A stretch of DNA of 64,000 nt from Hominiventricola aquisgranensis (lineage in GTDB: Bacteria; Bacillota; Clostridia; Lachnospirales; Lachnospiraceae), in contig NZ_JBBMFC010000007.1 of NCBI RefSeq assembly GCF_040096225.1, forward strand, positions 1 to 64,000. Reading direction: 5' to 3'. A program made the translations under genes and the position numbers. The notes beneath the pieces were generated by a model that was not told where the DNA came from, did no database searches, and saw only the letters and a list, made by a program, of their open reading frames with translations. Positions 54,301-63,505 of this stretch are shown in pieces; position 1 is the stretch's first letter; each line of letters begins with the position of its first letter.

Positions 54301-55325
54301 TTCCTGTACAAAATATTTATTATATGCTGTCCTACGCTTTTCAAGCATTACAAGCACAAAACTACAAAGATCTGGCTACAGAAAATTTTCATAATACCGC
54401 TGAATTATGTGCAGCCATTCTTGATAAGGGCATTAGCGTACAGCTAAAACGAGGCTTAGGAAGAGATTATCTGCCAAAATCAGAATCTCTTTCTACGCTA
54501 CAGGGAAAGCTCAATATTTCTGAATCCATTAAAACTCAGACTCTGCTGAAGAAGCAAATGATTTGTACATACGATGAATTTTCAACTAATACACAATTTA
54601 ACCGAATCATCAAATCTACACTGTTATTGCTTCTTAAAGCCAATATTACAAATACTCGCAAAAAGAGTCTACGGAATCTGTTATTATTTTTTTCTGATGT
54701 TAATGAAATTGATTTACGCTTTGTAAATTGGAATCAACATTATAATCGTTCCAATCAAAGTTATCAAATGCTAATCGGAATCTGTTATCTGATTTATAAC
54801 GGACTTCTACAGACACAAAACAACGGTACCACAAAAATAATGGATTTTTTTGACGAACAGCGTATGTGCCATTTATATGAAAAATTTTTGCTTGAATACT
54901 ATCGTAAAGAACATCCAGAACTATCTGCCAATGCATCACAGATTGCATGGCAACTTGATGATTCTGAGAACCAATTGCTTCCCAAAATGCAAACTGATAT
55001 TATGTTGTCTCAGGGAAACAATATACTTATTATCGATGCAAAATATTATTCACATATGACTCAGCAGCAATATGGAACAAACACCTTGCATTCCAATAAC
55101 CTCTATCAAATTTTTACATATGTGAAAAACAAAGAATTTGAATTAAGAGAGCTGGAACATACCGTCTCTGGAATGCTCCTTTATGCACAGACTGATGAAG
55201 ATGTTATTCCCAATAATACATACCAGATGAGCGGAAATCAGATTTCTGTGCGTGCATTGAATTTAAATCAAAATTTTTCGGAAATCACAAAAGATTTGGA
55301 TTCTATTGTAAAAGTTCATTTCTAA
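54297..55325 (+). CDS. mcrC: McrC, nuclease subunit of a type IV restriction system
   Basis: A 342-residue McrC-family protein; McrBC cleaves DNA with modified cytosines. The PD-(D/E)XK nuclease core is visible as QTDIML followed by IIDAKYYS. The gene is intact, but without a working McrB it should not cut on its own. AT-rich codon use differs sharply from core genes and points to transfer. Confidence 0.85.
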   Translation: MIPVQNIYYMLSYAFQALQAQNYKDLATENFHNTAELCAAILDKGISVQLKRGLGRDYLPKSESLSTLQGKLNISESIKTQTLLKKQMICTYDEFSTNTQFNRIIKSTLLLLLKANITNTRKKSLRNLLLFFSDVNEIDLRFVNWNQHYNRSNQSYQMLIGICYLIYNGLLQTQNNGTTKIMDFFDEQRMCHLYEKFLLEYYRKEHPELSANASQIAWQLDDSENQLLPKMQTDIMLSQGNNILIIDAKYYSHMTQQQYGTNTLHSNNLYQIFTYVKNKEFELRELEHTVSGMLLYAQTDEDVIPNNTYQMSGNQISVRALNLNQNFSEITKDLDSIVKVHF

Positions 55326-55335
55326 TTGAATAAAG

Positions 55336-55370
55336 CTGGGAGAACTAATCATAATTCTCCCAGTCTTTCT
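55336..55370. terminator. Terminator between mcrC and abiH
   Basis: CTGGGAGAA (55336-55344) pairs with TTCTCCCAG (55355-55363) and is followed by TCTTTCT. It separates two convergent genes. Confidence 0.8.
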
Positions 55371-55377
55371 AAATCCA

Positions 55378-56487
55378 CTATTCTTTCTTTTCTAGTCCTA
55401 AAAAATATGTATTATTATGTTCAAATGACACAACATATATACGTCTTTTAACCAACTCTATATCTTCTTTTCTGGAATCTCTATGCCTTATGCATGATTG
55501 AATAAAAATATTTTTAACATCTTCCTCCTTCTCAGCTTTATATTTATATATAATCAATTCTGCATTTTCACTTAAAATTGTATCAAATATCTGGTCTAGC
55601 CACCATCCATCAGTTATCGATAATGACATTCCAAATATTATAAACAATTCTGCTTCATCAAAATAAGACTGATATTTTATATCATATTGCGCCCAATATG
55701 ACTTAACAAATCGTTTTTCCTTTGACCTTCCCTTATCGTATACATCCATGTCTATTCCGAATAAAATAGATCTTGGAATTTCCTGTATCCCGTGTGGATG
55801 GATAATGTCTGTAAGCAAATATGACGACCAATTAGTAGGATTTTTCCCAGAAGAGCCTCCACATTCTGGATAAAATTGAAAATTTCTGTCTGCATTTTTC
55901 CAATAATGAGGATCAAACTGTGTTTTATCTAAATATAAATAATTATCCAATAATGCTGTATAATTAAAATTAAAAAACACAAAATTATACAAGTCATAAT
56001 AATTAGTTTTCGAAGGAAACTCTATATCACATGAACTCTCTAAATCATTTAAAAAATGTCCCAAACTTTGCGTTGCTAATTTTTTCTCTTGCACATCAGA
56101 ATTAATTTTCAATAATAAATCTGCATCAACAAGATCATTTAAAAATCTTGTAAAGCAGTTTTGAAACTCATCAATTGATTTCTCAATTTTATTTTGTTGT
56201 ATTTTTCCCTCCAAAACTAATGCATTAATGATTAATTCAAAGTCACTCCAATTAGAATCATAAGACATTTGTTCGGTCATTTTCTTAAATAATATGTTTT
56301 TCTCATCACATAAATTATAATATTTTATATATTCATAAAAATCACTATAACTAGACGTTTTCCCTTTCATTTTTCCTGTTTTATATTTATTCAATAAAGC
56401 AATATCAAATCCATTCCCAACCAAAACCATAATATTATGTTGTGATTTTATTTCATTAAATGTCTTTTTATCATACTTACCAAACAT
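55378..56487 (-). CDS. abiH: AbiH-family abortive-infection protein
   Basis: A 369-residue cytoplasmic protein. The VGNGFDIA nucleotide-binding-like start, SSYSDFYEYIK, the middle FNFNYTALLDNYL, IIHPHG and ILFGID motifs match the AbiH phage-resistance family, first found in Lactococcus. The mechanism is not established; the fold is thought to resemble SIR2/Rossmann NAD-binding proteins. It is a single gene, very AT-rich, between mcrC and the right end of element 1. Confidence 0.8.
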   Translation of the reverse strand: MFGKYDKKTFNEIKSQHNIMVLVGNGFDIALLNKYKTGKMKGKTSSYSDFYEYIKYYNLCDEKNILFKKMTEQMSYDSNWSDFELIINALVLEGKIQQNKIEKSIDEFQNCFTRFLNDLVDADLLLKINSDVQEKKLATQSLGHFLNDLESSCDIEFPSKTNYYDLYNFVFFNFNYTALLDNYLYLDKTQFDPHYWKNADRNFQFYPECGGSSGKNPTNWSSYLLTDIIHPHGIQEIPRSILFGIDMDVYDKGRSKEKRFVKSYWAQYDIKYQSYFDEAELFIIFGMSLSITDGWWLDQIFDTILSENAELIIYKYKAEKEEDVKNIFIQSCIRHRDSRKEDIELVKRRIYVVSFEHNNTYFLGLEKKE

Positions 56488-56933
56488 ATCTTATTCTCCA
56501 TTGTAAAAATTATACATCTCTTACAATCATATATTATTTTAAAATGCTTTTTTCCGCAAGAGCTTTTAACAATTAAACAACCTTTATCTTCTTACCTAAC
56601 TATCCATTTGTACCGTTCTATTTTATAACTACTATATGGTAGGTATATACAGTCAGATAGATTCCTATAACCCCCATATATTCTTTCAAATTACAAATTA
56701 ATACATTATATCATCTAATAAGTTTTACTTTCATTTTCCCTCATGATCATGAGGATTTTTTCGTTCAAATTGTGCGATTATATGTAAAAAGCGTAGGATT
56801 TCTCCCACGCATTTATATTATTATTTCAGCTTTTCCGATTCGATCTTCCAAAGGTATAAATAAGGTGTAATTTCTACGTTGTCGTCCAAGAAACCCAATA
56901 AACTCAAGGCTTTTCACCCCGTCCCTTAAACAC

Positions 56934-56963
56934 TGCCGTGGCAGATAAATAATACTTTTATCA
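56934..56963. repeat. attR: Attachment site, right copy with displaced phosphatase 5' end
   Basis: It matches 50559-50588 at 27 of 30 positions. On the minus strand GGAGG, 8 bases, then TTG opens the reading IKVLFICHG before the frame diverges and stops (SV-stop). So this copy carries a good ribosome site and start codon for the phosphatase, separated from the gene body by 6.4 kb. Confidence 0.78.
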
Positions 56964-57103
56964 AAATGTAATTCCTCCTAAAATGCGCTGTCCTGCACCG
57001 ATTTGCTCCGATTTATCTCGCCTGTTTTTAGGGTGTAACAGCATCTACTCTGTCACAGTTTTCCCGAAACAGAGCAAAATGGAGCAAGTTACGGCAGGCT
57101 GTA

Positions 57104-57141
57104 GTAGTAAAATGGTAGTAAAAATCGGGGTGTTTTACTAC
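57104..57141. repeat. Arm-site-like repeats of a putative second element
   Basis: GTAGTAAAA occurs twice directly (57104-57112 and 57115-57123) and once inverted (TTTTACTAC, 57133-57141). Spacing and orientation mirror the AAGGTGTA set of element 1, at a similar distance (about 140 bp) from an attachment repeat. Confidence 0.5.
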
Positions 57142-57151
57142 CGCTAAGATT

Positions 57152-58027
57152 TTATTTATCCCAAAAGTGTTTTATCTTATACTGCCATATAGCTTTTCTG
57201 ACTGCTTTATCAACTTCTTTGGCTCTCAAATTACGCACTTCTGCAGGTTGCTTGATATCTTCCATAGTATCATATTTTGAATTATAAATTTTAATAAACA
57301 TTTTTATATAAGTTGGATCATAACCTAAATAATCTAACAGTTCATTCCAATACATAGCCATAAAACGCAAATCTATAAAATAAGTAGATAACCTATTTCC
57401 TAAATCGTTTAGTTCCTTTTCATTTTTCTCCAATTCATATTTTTTGTATAATTCCTTGATTTCCGGATAATTTTTCCTCAAATTTGGCAATCTATTTTTT
57501 ATATTATTCACAATACTAAGCAGCTTAAAATTTAGATTAATAAGAAAACAAGACTGTACTGAATCAATAAGAAGATCATTATTTTCATAAGACAAACTCA
57601 AGGTGATTATATCCACATCACCACTATTCTTTTTATAAAATTCATAGAACATCAATGACTCTCTTCTTCTCTTATCAAGCACATCTTCATCCGGCATTCT
57701 TTCCACTTTTTCAGGGATTTCGTCCTTCAACTTACAATATATTTCTATTCCATCATAAACATCTTCTATAATCTCATTACATCTAAAATCCTTCTTCAGC
57801 ATCTTTTTACTATGATAGACCTGAGTAATATAAATAATCAAAACCGCTAAAATACTACATAAGATGCTGCTGACATACGAATTCTTCATAATTGATACTA
57901 TCGTTTTAAATACAACACATGTACTAAGTCCCTTAAAAACCTCTATTTTAATTGCAATTGCTATAAGTAGCATGAGACAAATCATTAATAACACAAACAT
58001 TACCTGTCTATACAAAGATTTTTTCAA
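57152..58027 (-). CDS. Unknown membrane protein with cytoplasmic coiled coil
   Basis: A 291-residue protein not matched to any family. Two membrane helices (about 9-27 and 50-72) are followed by a charged, helical cytoplasmic domain with a Lys/Glu-rich stretch (KKYELEKNEKELNDL). The N-terminus is inside and basic. GC content is very low, like the defence cargo beside it. It lies between the arm-like repeats and an integrase remnant, in the position of cargo of a second element. A phage-defence effector is possible, but nothing in the sequence proves it. Confidence 0.65.
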   Translation of the reverse strand: MKKSLYRQVMFVLLMICLMLLIAIAIKIEVFKGLSTCVVFKTIVSIMKNSYVSSILCSILAVLIIYITQVYHSKKMLKKDFRCNEIIEDVYDGIEIYCKLKDEIPEKVERMPDEDVLDKRRRESLMFYEFYKKNSGDVDIITLSLSYENNDLLIDSVQSCFLINLNFKLLSIVNNIKNRLPNLRKNYPEIKELYKKYELEKNEKELNDLGNRLSTYFIDLRFMAMYWNELLDYLGYDPTYIKMFIKIYNSKYDTMEDIKQPAEVRNLRAKEVDKAVRKAIWQYKIKHFWDK

Positions 58028-58119
58028 TAATTCACACCTCCATTACTCCAGCCTTTTAATCTTTCATCAGTTTACCACAATTTCTCCCACGTCACAATAA
58101 AAACAGCCACATAACGTAG

Positions 58120-58160
58120 AAAGGGCAGTTGCTCGGATTCAATCCAAGCAACTACCCTTT
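58120..58160. terminator. Hairpin after the integrase remnant
   Basis: AAAGGGCAGTTGCTCGGATT pairs with AATCCAAGCAACTACCCTTT with two mismatches. It lies 17 bp beyond the stop of the integrase fragment and probably was its terminator. Confidence 0.7.
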
Positions 58161-58176
58161 CATATCAAAATTCTTT

Positions 58177-58425
58177 CTATACTACTTTGAACATCTTCTG
58201 AGTCACAGGCTTCTCCCCAATGGTCTTTTCCAATTCCTTCTTGGCAGCGTTCAGTTCCTCCATACGAATCATCTCGTCTTTCGCATCCTCCAACCCCAAA
58301 TGGGTGTATGTGTTCATGGTAACGCCGATGTCCGAATGCCCCATGAGGTACTGCAGCGTCTTTGGATTCATTCCCGATTTTGCCATATTCGAGCAATAGG
58401 TGTGTCGGCATACATGTGGATGTGT
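58177..58425 (-). pseudogene. C-terminal remnant of a second tyrosine integrase
   Basis: About 80 residues of integrase C-terminus: HVCRHTYCSNMAKSGMNPK, LQYLMGHS and the tyrosine motif MNTYTHLGLEDA. It closely matches the end of the integrase at 50769, then has its own 25-residue tail. Homology stops abruptly at about 58421, where TGTCAAGTATAGGACA begins, so the rest of the gene was cut off by the neighbouring recombinase module. Confidence 0.88.
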
Positions 58426-58540
58426 CAAGTATAGGACAAAAAAAATTTTATTTTTTTCTGCCGAAGACTATCTGACGCTTCCATCAGGTAGTCCCAGCAC
58501 CTTTATTATCTTCTGATAAGTCCTTCTTGTCCTGCTCAAG

Positions 58541-60118
58541 TTACCTCTGTTCCGAAAAAATATCGTCAAAATTCCATTCGATTTCAATTTCATCCTGACA
58601 ATGAACACGGATCACCTTGATAATCTCACGCAACTTCTCTGTATCGAACTTCTGAATTCCCAAGAAATCTTTTAGTTTTATTTTATCAGAAAGTTCATTT
58701 TGTTCAAGAAGCTTTTTACTATTCTCCGCATCTTCTATCTTTCGTTTTATTTCCTCCAGCTGTACACTTATCTTTCCAGCTCTCTGCTTATACGAATCAC
58801 GATCTATACGACCATCTTTGTAAGCATCATAGAGTTTCATCTTTTCCGAGGTCAACTGTCGGCTTTGTTTTTGCAATTCTGCGGTATTGATCTCTTTGTC
58901 GTCGCATTGCCTGTTGGAAGATACTTTCTTTTCTTTTTCCAACATTGACGCTGCATACTGATGGACAAGCCCAAGGATATTCTCCTCCAGCGGTTCCCGT
59001 CGGATCACCAGACTTCGACACACAGGATCTCCATTGGTTCGAGCATCTGAGCATTTTAGCAGATGCTCCGTTTCTTTTAGTAAAGAATGCCCACAGTTGG
59101 CACATATCAGTAATGCCGGCTGTTTTTTACGCCTTTCCAGAGTAAAATTGGTGCGTGATTCCGCAACACTTCTCTTCTTTTTCGGATGCATTTCATTTGC
59201 TTTTTCAAACAATGCTCTGTCTATAATTGCCGTATGATGATTTTCCAGGCGAACCCATTCTGTTTCATCATTCAGAACTGCTTTATGACCGGTATGCATA
59301 CTGCAACGTGTTTTTCCCCAGATTCTGGTTCCAATATAAATCTCATCCCGGACAATTGCCGCTACTGTCGTAGGGCTCCAATGTTTCTTTTTGATCGTGT
59401 CAAACCTCTGGAACTGCACCTGATCCCCTCTTGATAATTTCTGCTCATCACAAGTGGCAATCGCCTGTCTGTTCAATTCCCTTGTAATATCTGCGAAACT
59501 TGTTCCTTCCGCTGCCATCCGAAAAATCATTTTCACGACTTTTGCAGCCTCCGGATCAACTTCCAGTCTTCCGTCTTTTCCTTTTTTATAGCCATATCTG
59601 GCATTTACCGGAAGGCGTGTACCATTTCTCGTTCTTGTCTGCAATGCTGATGAAATTTTCTTGGACAAATCCAGGCTATACATATTGTATATCAGATTCT
59701 GCAATGCTACATTCATTCCACCAGTCATTCCGCTGCTCGCTGCACTGTCATAGCTGTCATTAATCGAAATAAATCGAATCTGTAGAAGTGGGAAAATATA
59801 TTCAATATAAAATCCAACTTCCAGATAGTCTCTTCCAAATCTGGAAAAGTCTTTCACAACTACACAGCCGATTTCTCCGCTTTTCATGTCATCCTGCAGC
59901 TGTTGAAATCCCTGCCTTTTAAAATGAGTACCGCTAACACCGTCATCCACATATTCCAGAATATCCAACTCAGCTACACCCAGCTCATCAATTGCAAATG
60001 ATTTTAACAGAATTCTCTGAGAAGTTACACTGTCGCTCTCTTTTTTGGCTCTGCCATCTACATTGTCATCTTCTGCAGACAAACGGATGTAAACAGCTGT
60101 TTTTCTAAGATCTGTCAT
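58541..60118 (-). CDS. Large serine recombinase 1
   Basis: A 525-residue site-specific recombinase. The resolvase domain has catalytic S14 in YIRLSAED and the arginine motif in DFSRFGRDYLE. The Recombinase domain (SPTTVAAIVRDEIYIG) and a zinc ribbon (CANCG, then CSDARTNGDPVC) follow, ending in a coiled coil. All catalytic features look intact. Its ATG overlaps the stop of recombinase 2 by four bases. Confidence 0.94.
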   Translation of the reverse strand: MTDLRKTAVYIRLSAEDDNVDGRAKKESDSVTSQRILLKSFAIDELGVAELDILEYVDDGVSGTHFKRQGFQQLQDDMKSGEIGCVVVKDFSRFGRDYLEVGFYIEYIFPLLQIRFISINDSYDSAASSGMTGGMNVALQNLIYNMYSLDLSKKISSALQTRTRNGTRLPVNARYGYKKGKDGRLEVDPEAAKVVKMIFRMAAEGTSFADITRELNRQAIATCDEQKLSRGDQVQFQRFDTIKKKHWSPTTVAAIVRDEIYIGTRIWGKTRCSMHTGHKAVLNDETEWVRLENHHTAIIDRALFEKANEMHPKKKRSVAESRTNFTLERRKKQPALLICANCGHSLLKETEHLLKCSDARTNGDPVCRSLVIRREPLEENILGLVHQYAASMLEKEKKVSSNRQCDDKEINTAELQKQSRQLTSEKMKLYDAYKDGRIDRDSYKQRAGKISVQLEEIKRKIEDAENSKKLLEQNELSDKIKLKDFLGIQKFDTEKLREIIKVIRVHCQDEIEIEWNFDDIFSEQR

Positions 60119-61806
60119 CTTGACTGCGCCTCCTTCTCTTTCTTTAGTTTCTGTAAATCTGCAAACTGATCGTCATATACCAGCTTGATCTCATAATCAT
60201 ACTTACCACGGATAATAATTGAATCTACAAAGGCATCTGCCATTTCTTTTGTCAGCTTACGCTTTGACATATAAGTATGTATCACATTTCCCCAGCCTTC
60301 TTCAATGTGGTAATCCTGGGAATACCGAACCTGTGCCGCCAATACTGTGTCCAGACGGCTCTTGATATTCTCAATTTCATTGGAATAGATCCGAGAAAAC
60401 TGTATGTATTCTTCTTCTGTAATCAAACGTTCGGAATAGTCTTCATATAAATCCGATTTACGCTTACTGATACGGCTTAGTTCCCGTCGAAGTTTCCCCA
60501 CCTCTTTATCCAAAAGCAGGTACTGTGTCTGATTTTTGGAAGCTGCATTCATTTCCTGAATCATTTTTTCTGTATCCAATACGGTTTTCATATGCGTTTG
60601 AATCAGGCGAAGAACATCGTCATCCACATATTCTTTTCTGACTCTGTGCCCTTTGCATTGCTTTCCTCCGGATTTATGGTTAGTATTGGCTCCGCAGATA
60701 TAAAAGAATGTGCCATTTCTTTCTCTGGACAACGTCATGCGGTTGCCACAGCCTCCGCACCATATCTTTCCTGTATAGAAATTATGGTTTCTAATAGCTC
60801 CATTGTTCTGCTGATGTTTCTTCTTATAAGCTTCCGTATATTCCTGGATTTTAGATTGTACCTGTTGAAACAACTCTCTATCTATAATCCCTTCATGCGT
60901 GTTCTCCACATGCACCCATTCACTCTCTGGTCGATTTCTCTGTTTATTTCCCTGGAAAACACTTTGCTGATATTTTCCAAATACAGAATCACCTGTGCAA
61001 TGAACATCCTGAAGAACTCGTTTCACTTCATAATTGTTCCAGGGTTTTGACTCCGGAAGCGGCTTTTCACCGGTTTTATAGAATTTTCTCTGTAAAGTCG
61101 GCGATAAAACTCCATCTTTATTGAGCTGTCTTGCAATATCACTATAGTTCCTGCCATCCATATACATAGAAAATATACTTTTCAAATGTTCTGCAGCTTC
61201 TTCATCAACGATCAGCTGATGATGGTCTTCTTCTGACTTTCTGTAACCATACGGTTCCCAGGCACTTGTAAATTTTCCTTTTTTCCAAAGAGCTTTTTTT
61301 GCGCTGCTGCTCTTTTTGGCAAGGTCTTTCGAATAGAACTCATTGATAATATTCTTCAGTGGAACTGTAAGATCCACACCCTCTCTGAAGGAATCGAAAT
61401 CATCTGTCACAGCCAGGAATCTTACATGAAAAAACGGAAATACTCGTTCAATATAGTTGCTGGTTTCGACATAATTTCTTCCAAGTCTGGACAAATCTTT
61501 TACAATAACACAATTGATTTTTCCATGCTTGATATCTTCCATCATCTGTACGAATCCAGGACGGTCAAAATTTGTACCTGAATAGTCTGAGTCCTTATAA
61601 ACTTCCGCAACCGAAATATCTTCCGTATCTGCTACAAAGTTTTTCATCAATTCCACCTGGGTTTCTATCGTCCCTCTTTCTAATGTTTCTTCTGTTTCCA
61701 TTGAAATTCTGGCATACAATCCTGCCCGGAATGGTCTTCTCACCTCTGTCTGGACGGTTGCACTGCCGACTACTTCCGGAATGTTTTTCCTACTCTTTCG
61801 TGCCAT
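60115..61806 (-). CDS. Large serine recombinase 2
   Basis: A 563-residue recombinase. Catalytic S35 lies in YARISMET after a 25-residue N-terminal addition; DLSRLGRNYVETSNYIE holds the arginine motif. Recombinase domain, zinc ribbon (CGGCG, then CGANTNHKSGGKQC) and coiled coil follow. ATG 61806 is used since AAAGGAGG precedes it and it starts one base after the recombinase 3 stop. Intact. Confidence 0.94.
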   Translation of the reverse strand: MARKSRKNIPEVVGSATVQTEVRRPFRAGLYARISMETEETLERGTIETQVELMKNFVADTEDISVAEVYKDSDYSGTNFDRPGFVQMMEDIKHGKINCVIVKDLSRLGRNYVETSNYIERVFPFFHVRFLAVTDDFDSFREGVDLTVPLKNIINEFYSKDLAKKSSSAKKALWKKGKFTSAWEPYGYRKSEEDHHQLIVDEEAAEHLKSIFSMYMDGRNYSDIARQLNKDGVLSPTLQRKFYKTGEKPLPESKPWNNYEVKRVLQDVHCTGDSVFGKYQQSVFQGNKQRNRPESEWVHVENTHEGIIDRELFQQVQSKIQEYTEAYKKKHQQNNGAIRNHNFYTGKIWCGGCGNRMTLSRERNGTFFYICGANTNHKSGGKQCKGHRVRKEYVDDDVLRLIQTHMKTVLDTEKMIQEMNAASKNQTQYLLLDKEVGKLRRELSRISKRKSDLYEDYSERLITEEEYIQFSRIYSNEIENIKSRLDTVLAAQVRYSQDYHIEEGWGNVIHTYMSKRKLTKEMADAFVDSIIIRGKYDYEIKLVYDDQFADLQKLKKEKEAQSR

Positions 61807-61807
61807 T

Positions 61808-63499
61808 TTATACAACCTCCTTTACCTTAACCTGCAGATTATTATCATCATCTATTACCGTATCAACTCCCATAGCCGGTAATTGATTCAGCAATGTCTG
61901 ATAACAATCATCAAAATCAAAAGTGATCTCTATATTCTTTTTATCATATACTCGGATTTTCCTGATCAGTTCTACCACCACTGTGCGGGACAGTTCTTCA
62001 ATATCCTGATATTTCACAAAATAATCCAGCCAGGTATTGGCATTGTCTGCTTTTTCCAGCTCACTATCCATTTCTTTCTGGATTGCACGGATACTCTCTT
62101 CCGCATTTCTAAGCCTCTTTCCATAGGCTGCATGAAGCTCTACATAGTCTTCTTTTGATACAATGCCCTCTTTCATATCCGAATAGAGCATCATCCGTAA
62201 CTCCTTACAACGTTCTGTCTCCTGTTTTTTCTTCTCCAGCCTGTCCTGCAGCTTCTTCATATTGATCTCCTGAAATGGCACAGTACCAACAAATTCCAGG
62301 ACTCTTTTCAGGTGCAGGATATTCTGGATATGCTGTTTCAGCATCACCAGTACGGCATCTTCCAGATCCTTTTCCGGTATTCTATGACTAGAACAGCGTT
62401 TTGTTTCTTTATTTGCGGAACATAGATAATAAGCATATTTTTTCCCTGCCACAGTAGAAACCTTTCTTGTCATAGGTGCACCACAATCCGCACATACAGC
62501 AATTCCGGATAACAGATATACTTGCTTTTGGTCAGGCGAAGTACGTGTATCCATGCCCAGAAGTCTCTGAACAATTTCAAAATCACGGTCACTCACCAAT
62601 GGCTCATGATTTTTCTCAATCCGGATCCAGTCATCTTCCGGTTTCACATAAGTCTGCTTCACTTTATGGTTCGGTGTCGTCCTTTTTCCCTGCACAAGGT
62701 TTCCGATATAAACCTCGTTTTCCAGTATCCTGCGGACGGTAACGGAACTCCAAAGTGCCTGTTCTTTCTGCCGGAAGCCTGTTTCATAATGACTGCCACT
62801 GCTGATTTTATACTCAAATGGGGAAAGAATACCCAGTTCATTTAAACGATTAGCAATCGCATCCTGACTCATTCCCTGCAGCTTCATCTTAAAAATATCC
62901 TGTACTACACTGCCTGCAGATGGATCAATCTCTAATTTATGCTTATCTGTCTTTGTCTTCCTGTATCCAAAAGCTACAAACGGAGTCACGCATTCGCCTT
63001 TTTTCCTCTTAATCTCAAGATTACTCCTGATCTTAATAGAAATGTCACGGCAATAAGCATCATTGATTAAATTCTTAAATGGGATAATAATTTCGTCTGC
63101 CTGATTCTTTCCCTTGAGACTGTCATAATTGTCATTGATGGCAATAAAACGCACACCAAGAGCCGGGAATAATCTCTCGATATACTTCCCAGAATCAATA
63201 TATTCCCTTCCAAATCGTGATAAATCTTTTACCACTACGCAGTCTACAATCCCACGCCGGATATCTTCCAGCATTGCCTGGAATGCTGGGCGCTCAAAAT
63301 TAGAGCCTGAGTAGCCATCATCAACTCGGACTGAAACAACTTCTATATCTTTTTTGTCTTTCAGGAAATCCAGAATCAAAGCTTTCTGGTTAGAAATGCT
63401 GTTACTTTCCAGTTTTGCTGAACTGGAAATATCGCCATCTTCTTTAGATAATCTGACATAGATGGCGGCATGATAGATTTTATTGATATTCTGATACAT
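61808..63499 (-). CDS. Large serine recombinase 3
   Basis: A 563-residue recombinase and the first gene of the three-gene run. Catalytic S18 in YVRLSKEDGD, DLSRFGREYIDSGKYIE, Recombinase domain, zinc ribbon (CADCG, then CSANKETKRC) and coiled coil are all present. Its strong ribosome site AAAGGAGG lies inside a long hairpin (63506-63547), so translation may be held back until the hairpin opens. Confidence 0.94.
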   Translation of the reverse strand: MYQNINKIYHAAIYVRLSKEDGDISSSAKLESNSISNQKALILDFLKDKKDIEVVSVRVDDGYSGSNFERPAFQAMLEDIRRGIVDCVVVKDLSRFGREYIDSGKYIERLFPALGVRFIAINDNYDSLKGKNQADEIIIPFKNLINDAYCRDISIKIRSNLEIKRKKGECVTPFVAFGYRKTKTDKHKLEIDPSAGSVVQDIFKMKLQGMSQDAIANRLNELGILSPFEYKISSGSHYETGFRQKEQALWSSVTVRRILENEVYIGNLVQGKRTTPNHKVKQTYVKPEDDWIRIEKNHEPLVSDRDFEIVQRLLGMDTRTSPDQKQVYLLSGIAVCADCGAPMTRKVSTVAGKKYAYYLCSANKETKRCSSHRIPEKDLEDAVLVMLKQHIQNILHLKRVLEFVGTVPFQEINMKKLQDRLEKKKQETERCKELRMMLYSDMKEGIVSKEDYVELHAAYGKRLRNAEESIRAIQKEMDSELEKADNANTWLDYFVKYQDIEELSRTVVVELIRKIRVYDKKNIEITFDFDDCYQTLLNQLPAMGVDTVIDDDNNLQVKVKEVV

Positions 63500-63505
63500 A
63501 TCTTA

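Larger units (their letters stand above)
50559..56963. mobile_element. Integrative element 1, about 6.4 kb, with anti-phage cargo
   Basis: Bounded by the two 30-bp repeats. It contains, right to left on the minus strand, RepA_N initiator, DnaC-like loader, excisionase and tyrosine integrase. The cargo is truncated mcrB and mcrC (plus strand) and abiH (minus strand). Cargo GC is far below that of the flanking core genes. There are no mobilisation, conjugation or phage structural genes, so it would need a helper for transfer. It resembles a small integrative or phage-satellite-like element; which of these cannot be decided from sequence. Confidence 0.75.
56488..57151. other. Gene-free junction between elements 1 and 2
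   Basis: This 664-bp stretch holds no convincing gene. It contains a palindrome CCTCATGATCATGAGG followed by ATTTTTT (56739-56760, terminator-like), two AAGGTRTA-like arm repeats (56850-56869), the second attachment repeat (56934-56963) with a phosphatase ribosome site and start codon to its right, and a second set of arm-like repeats (57104-57141). Confidence 0.6.

Noticed and set aside
53872..55325. Functional McrBC restriction system
   Set aside because: The McrB part lacks its Walker motifs and DNA-binding domain and has no ribosome site.
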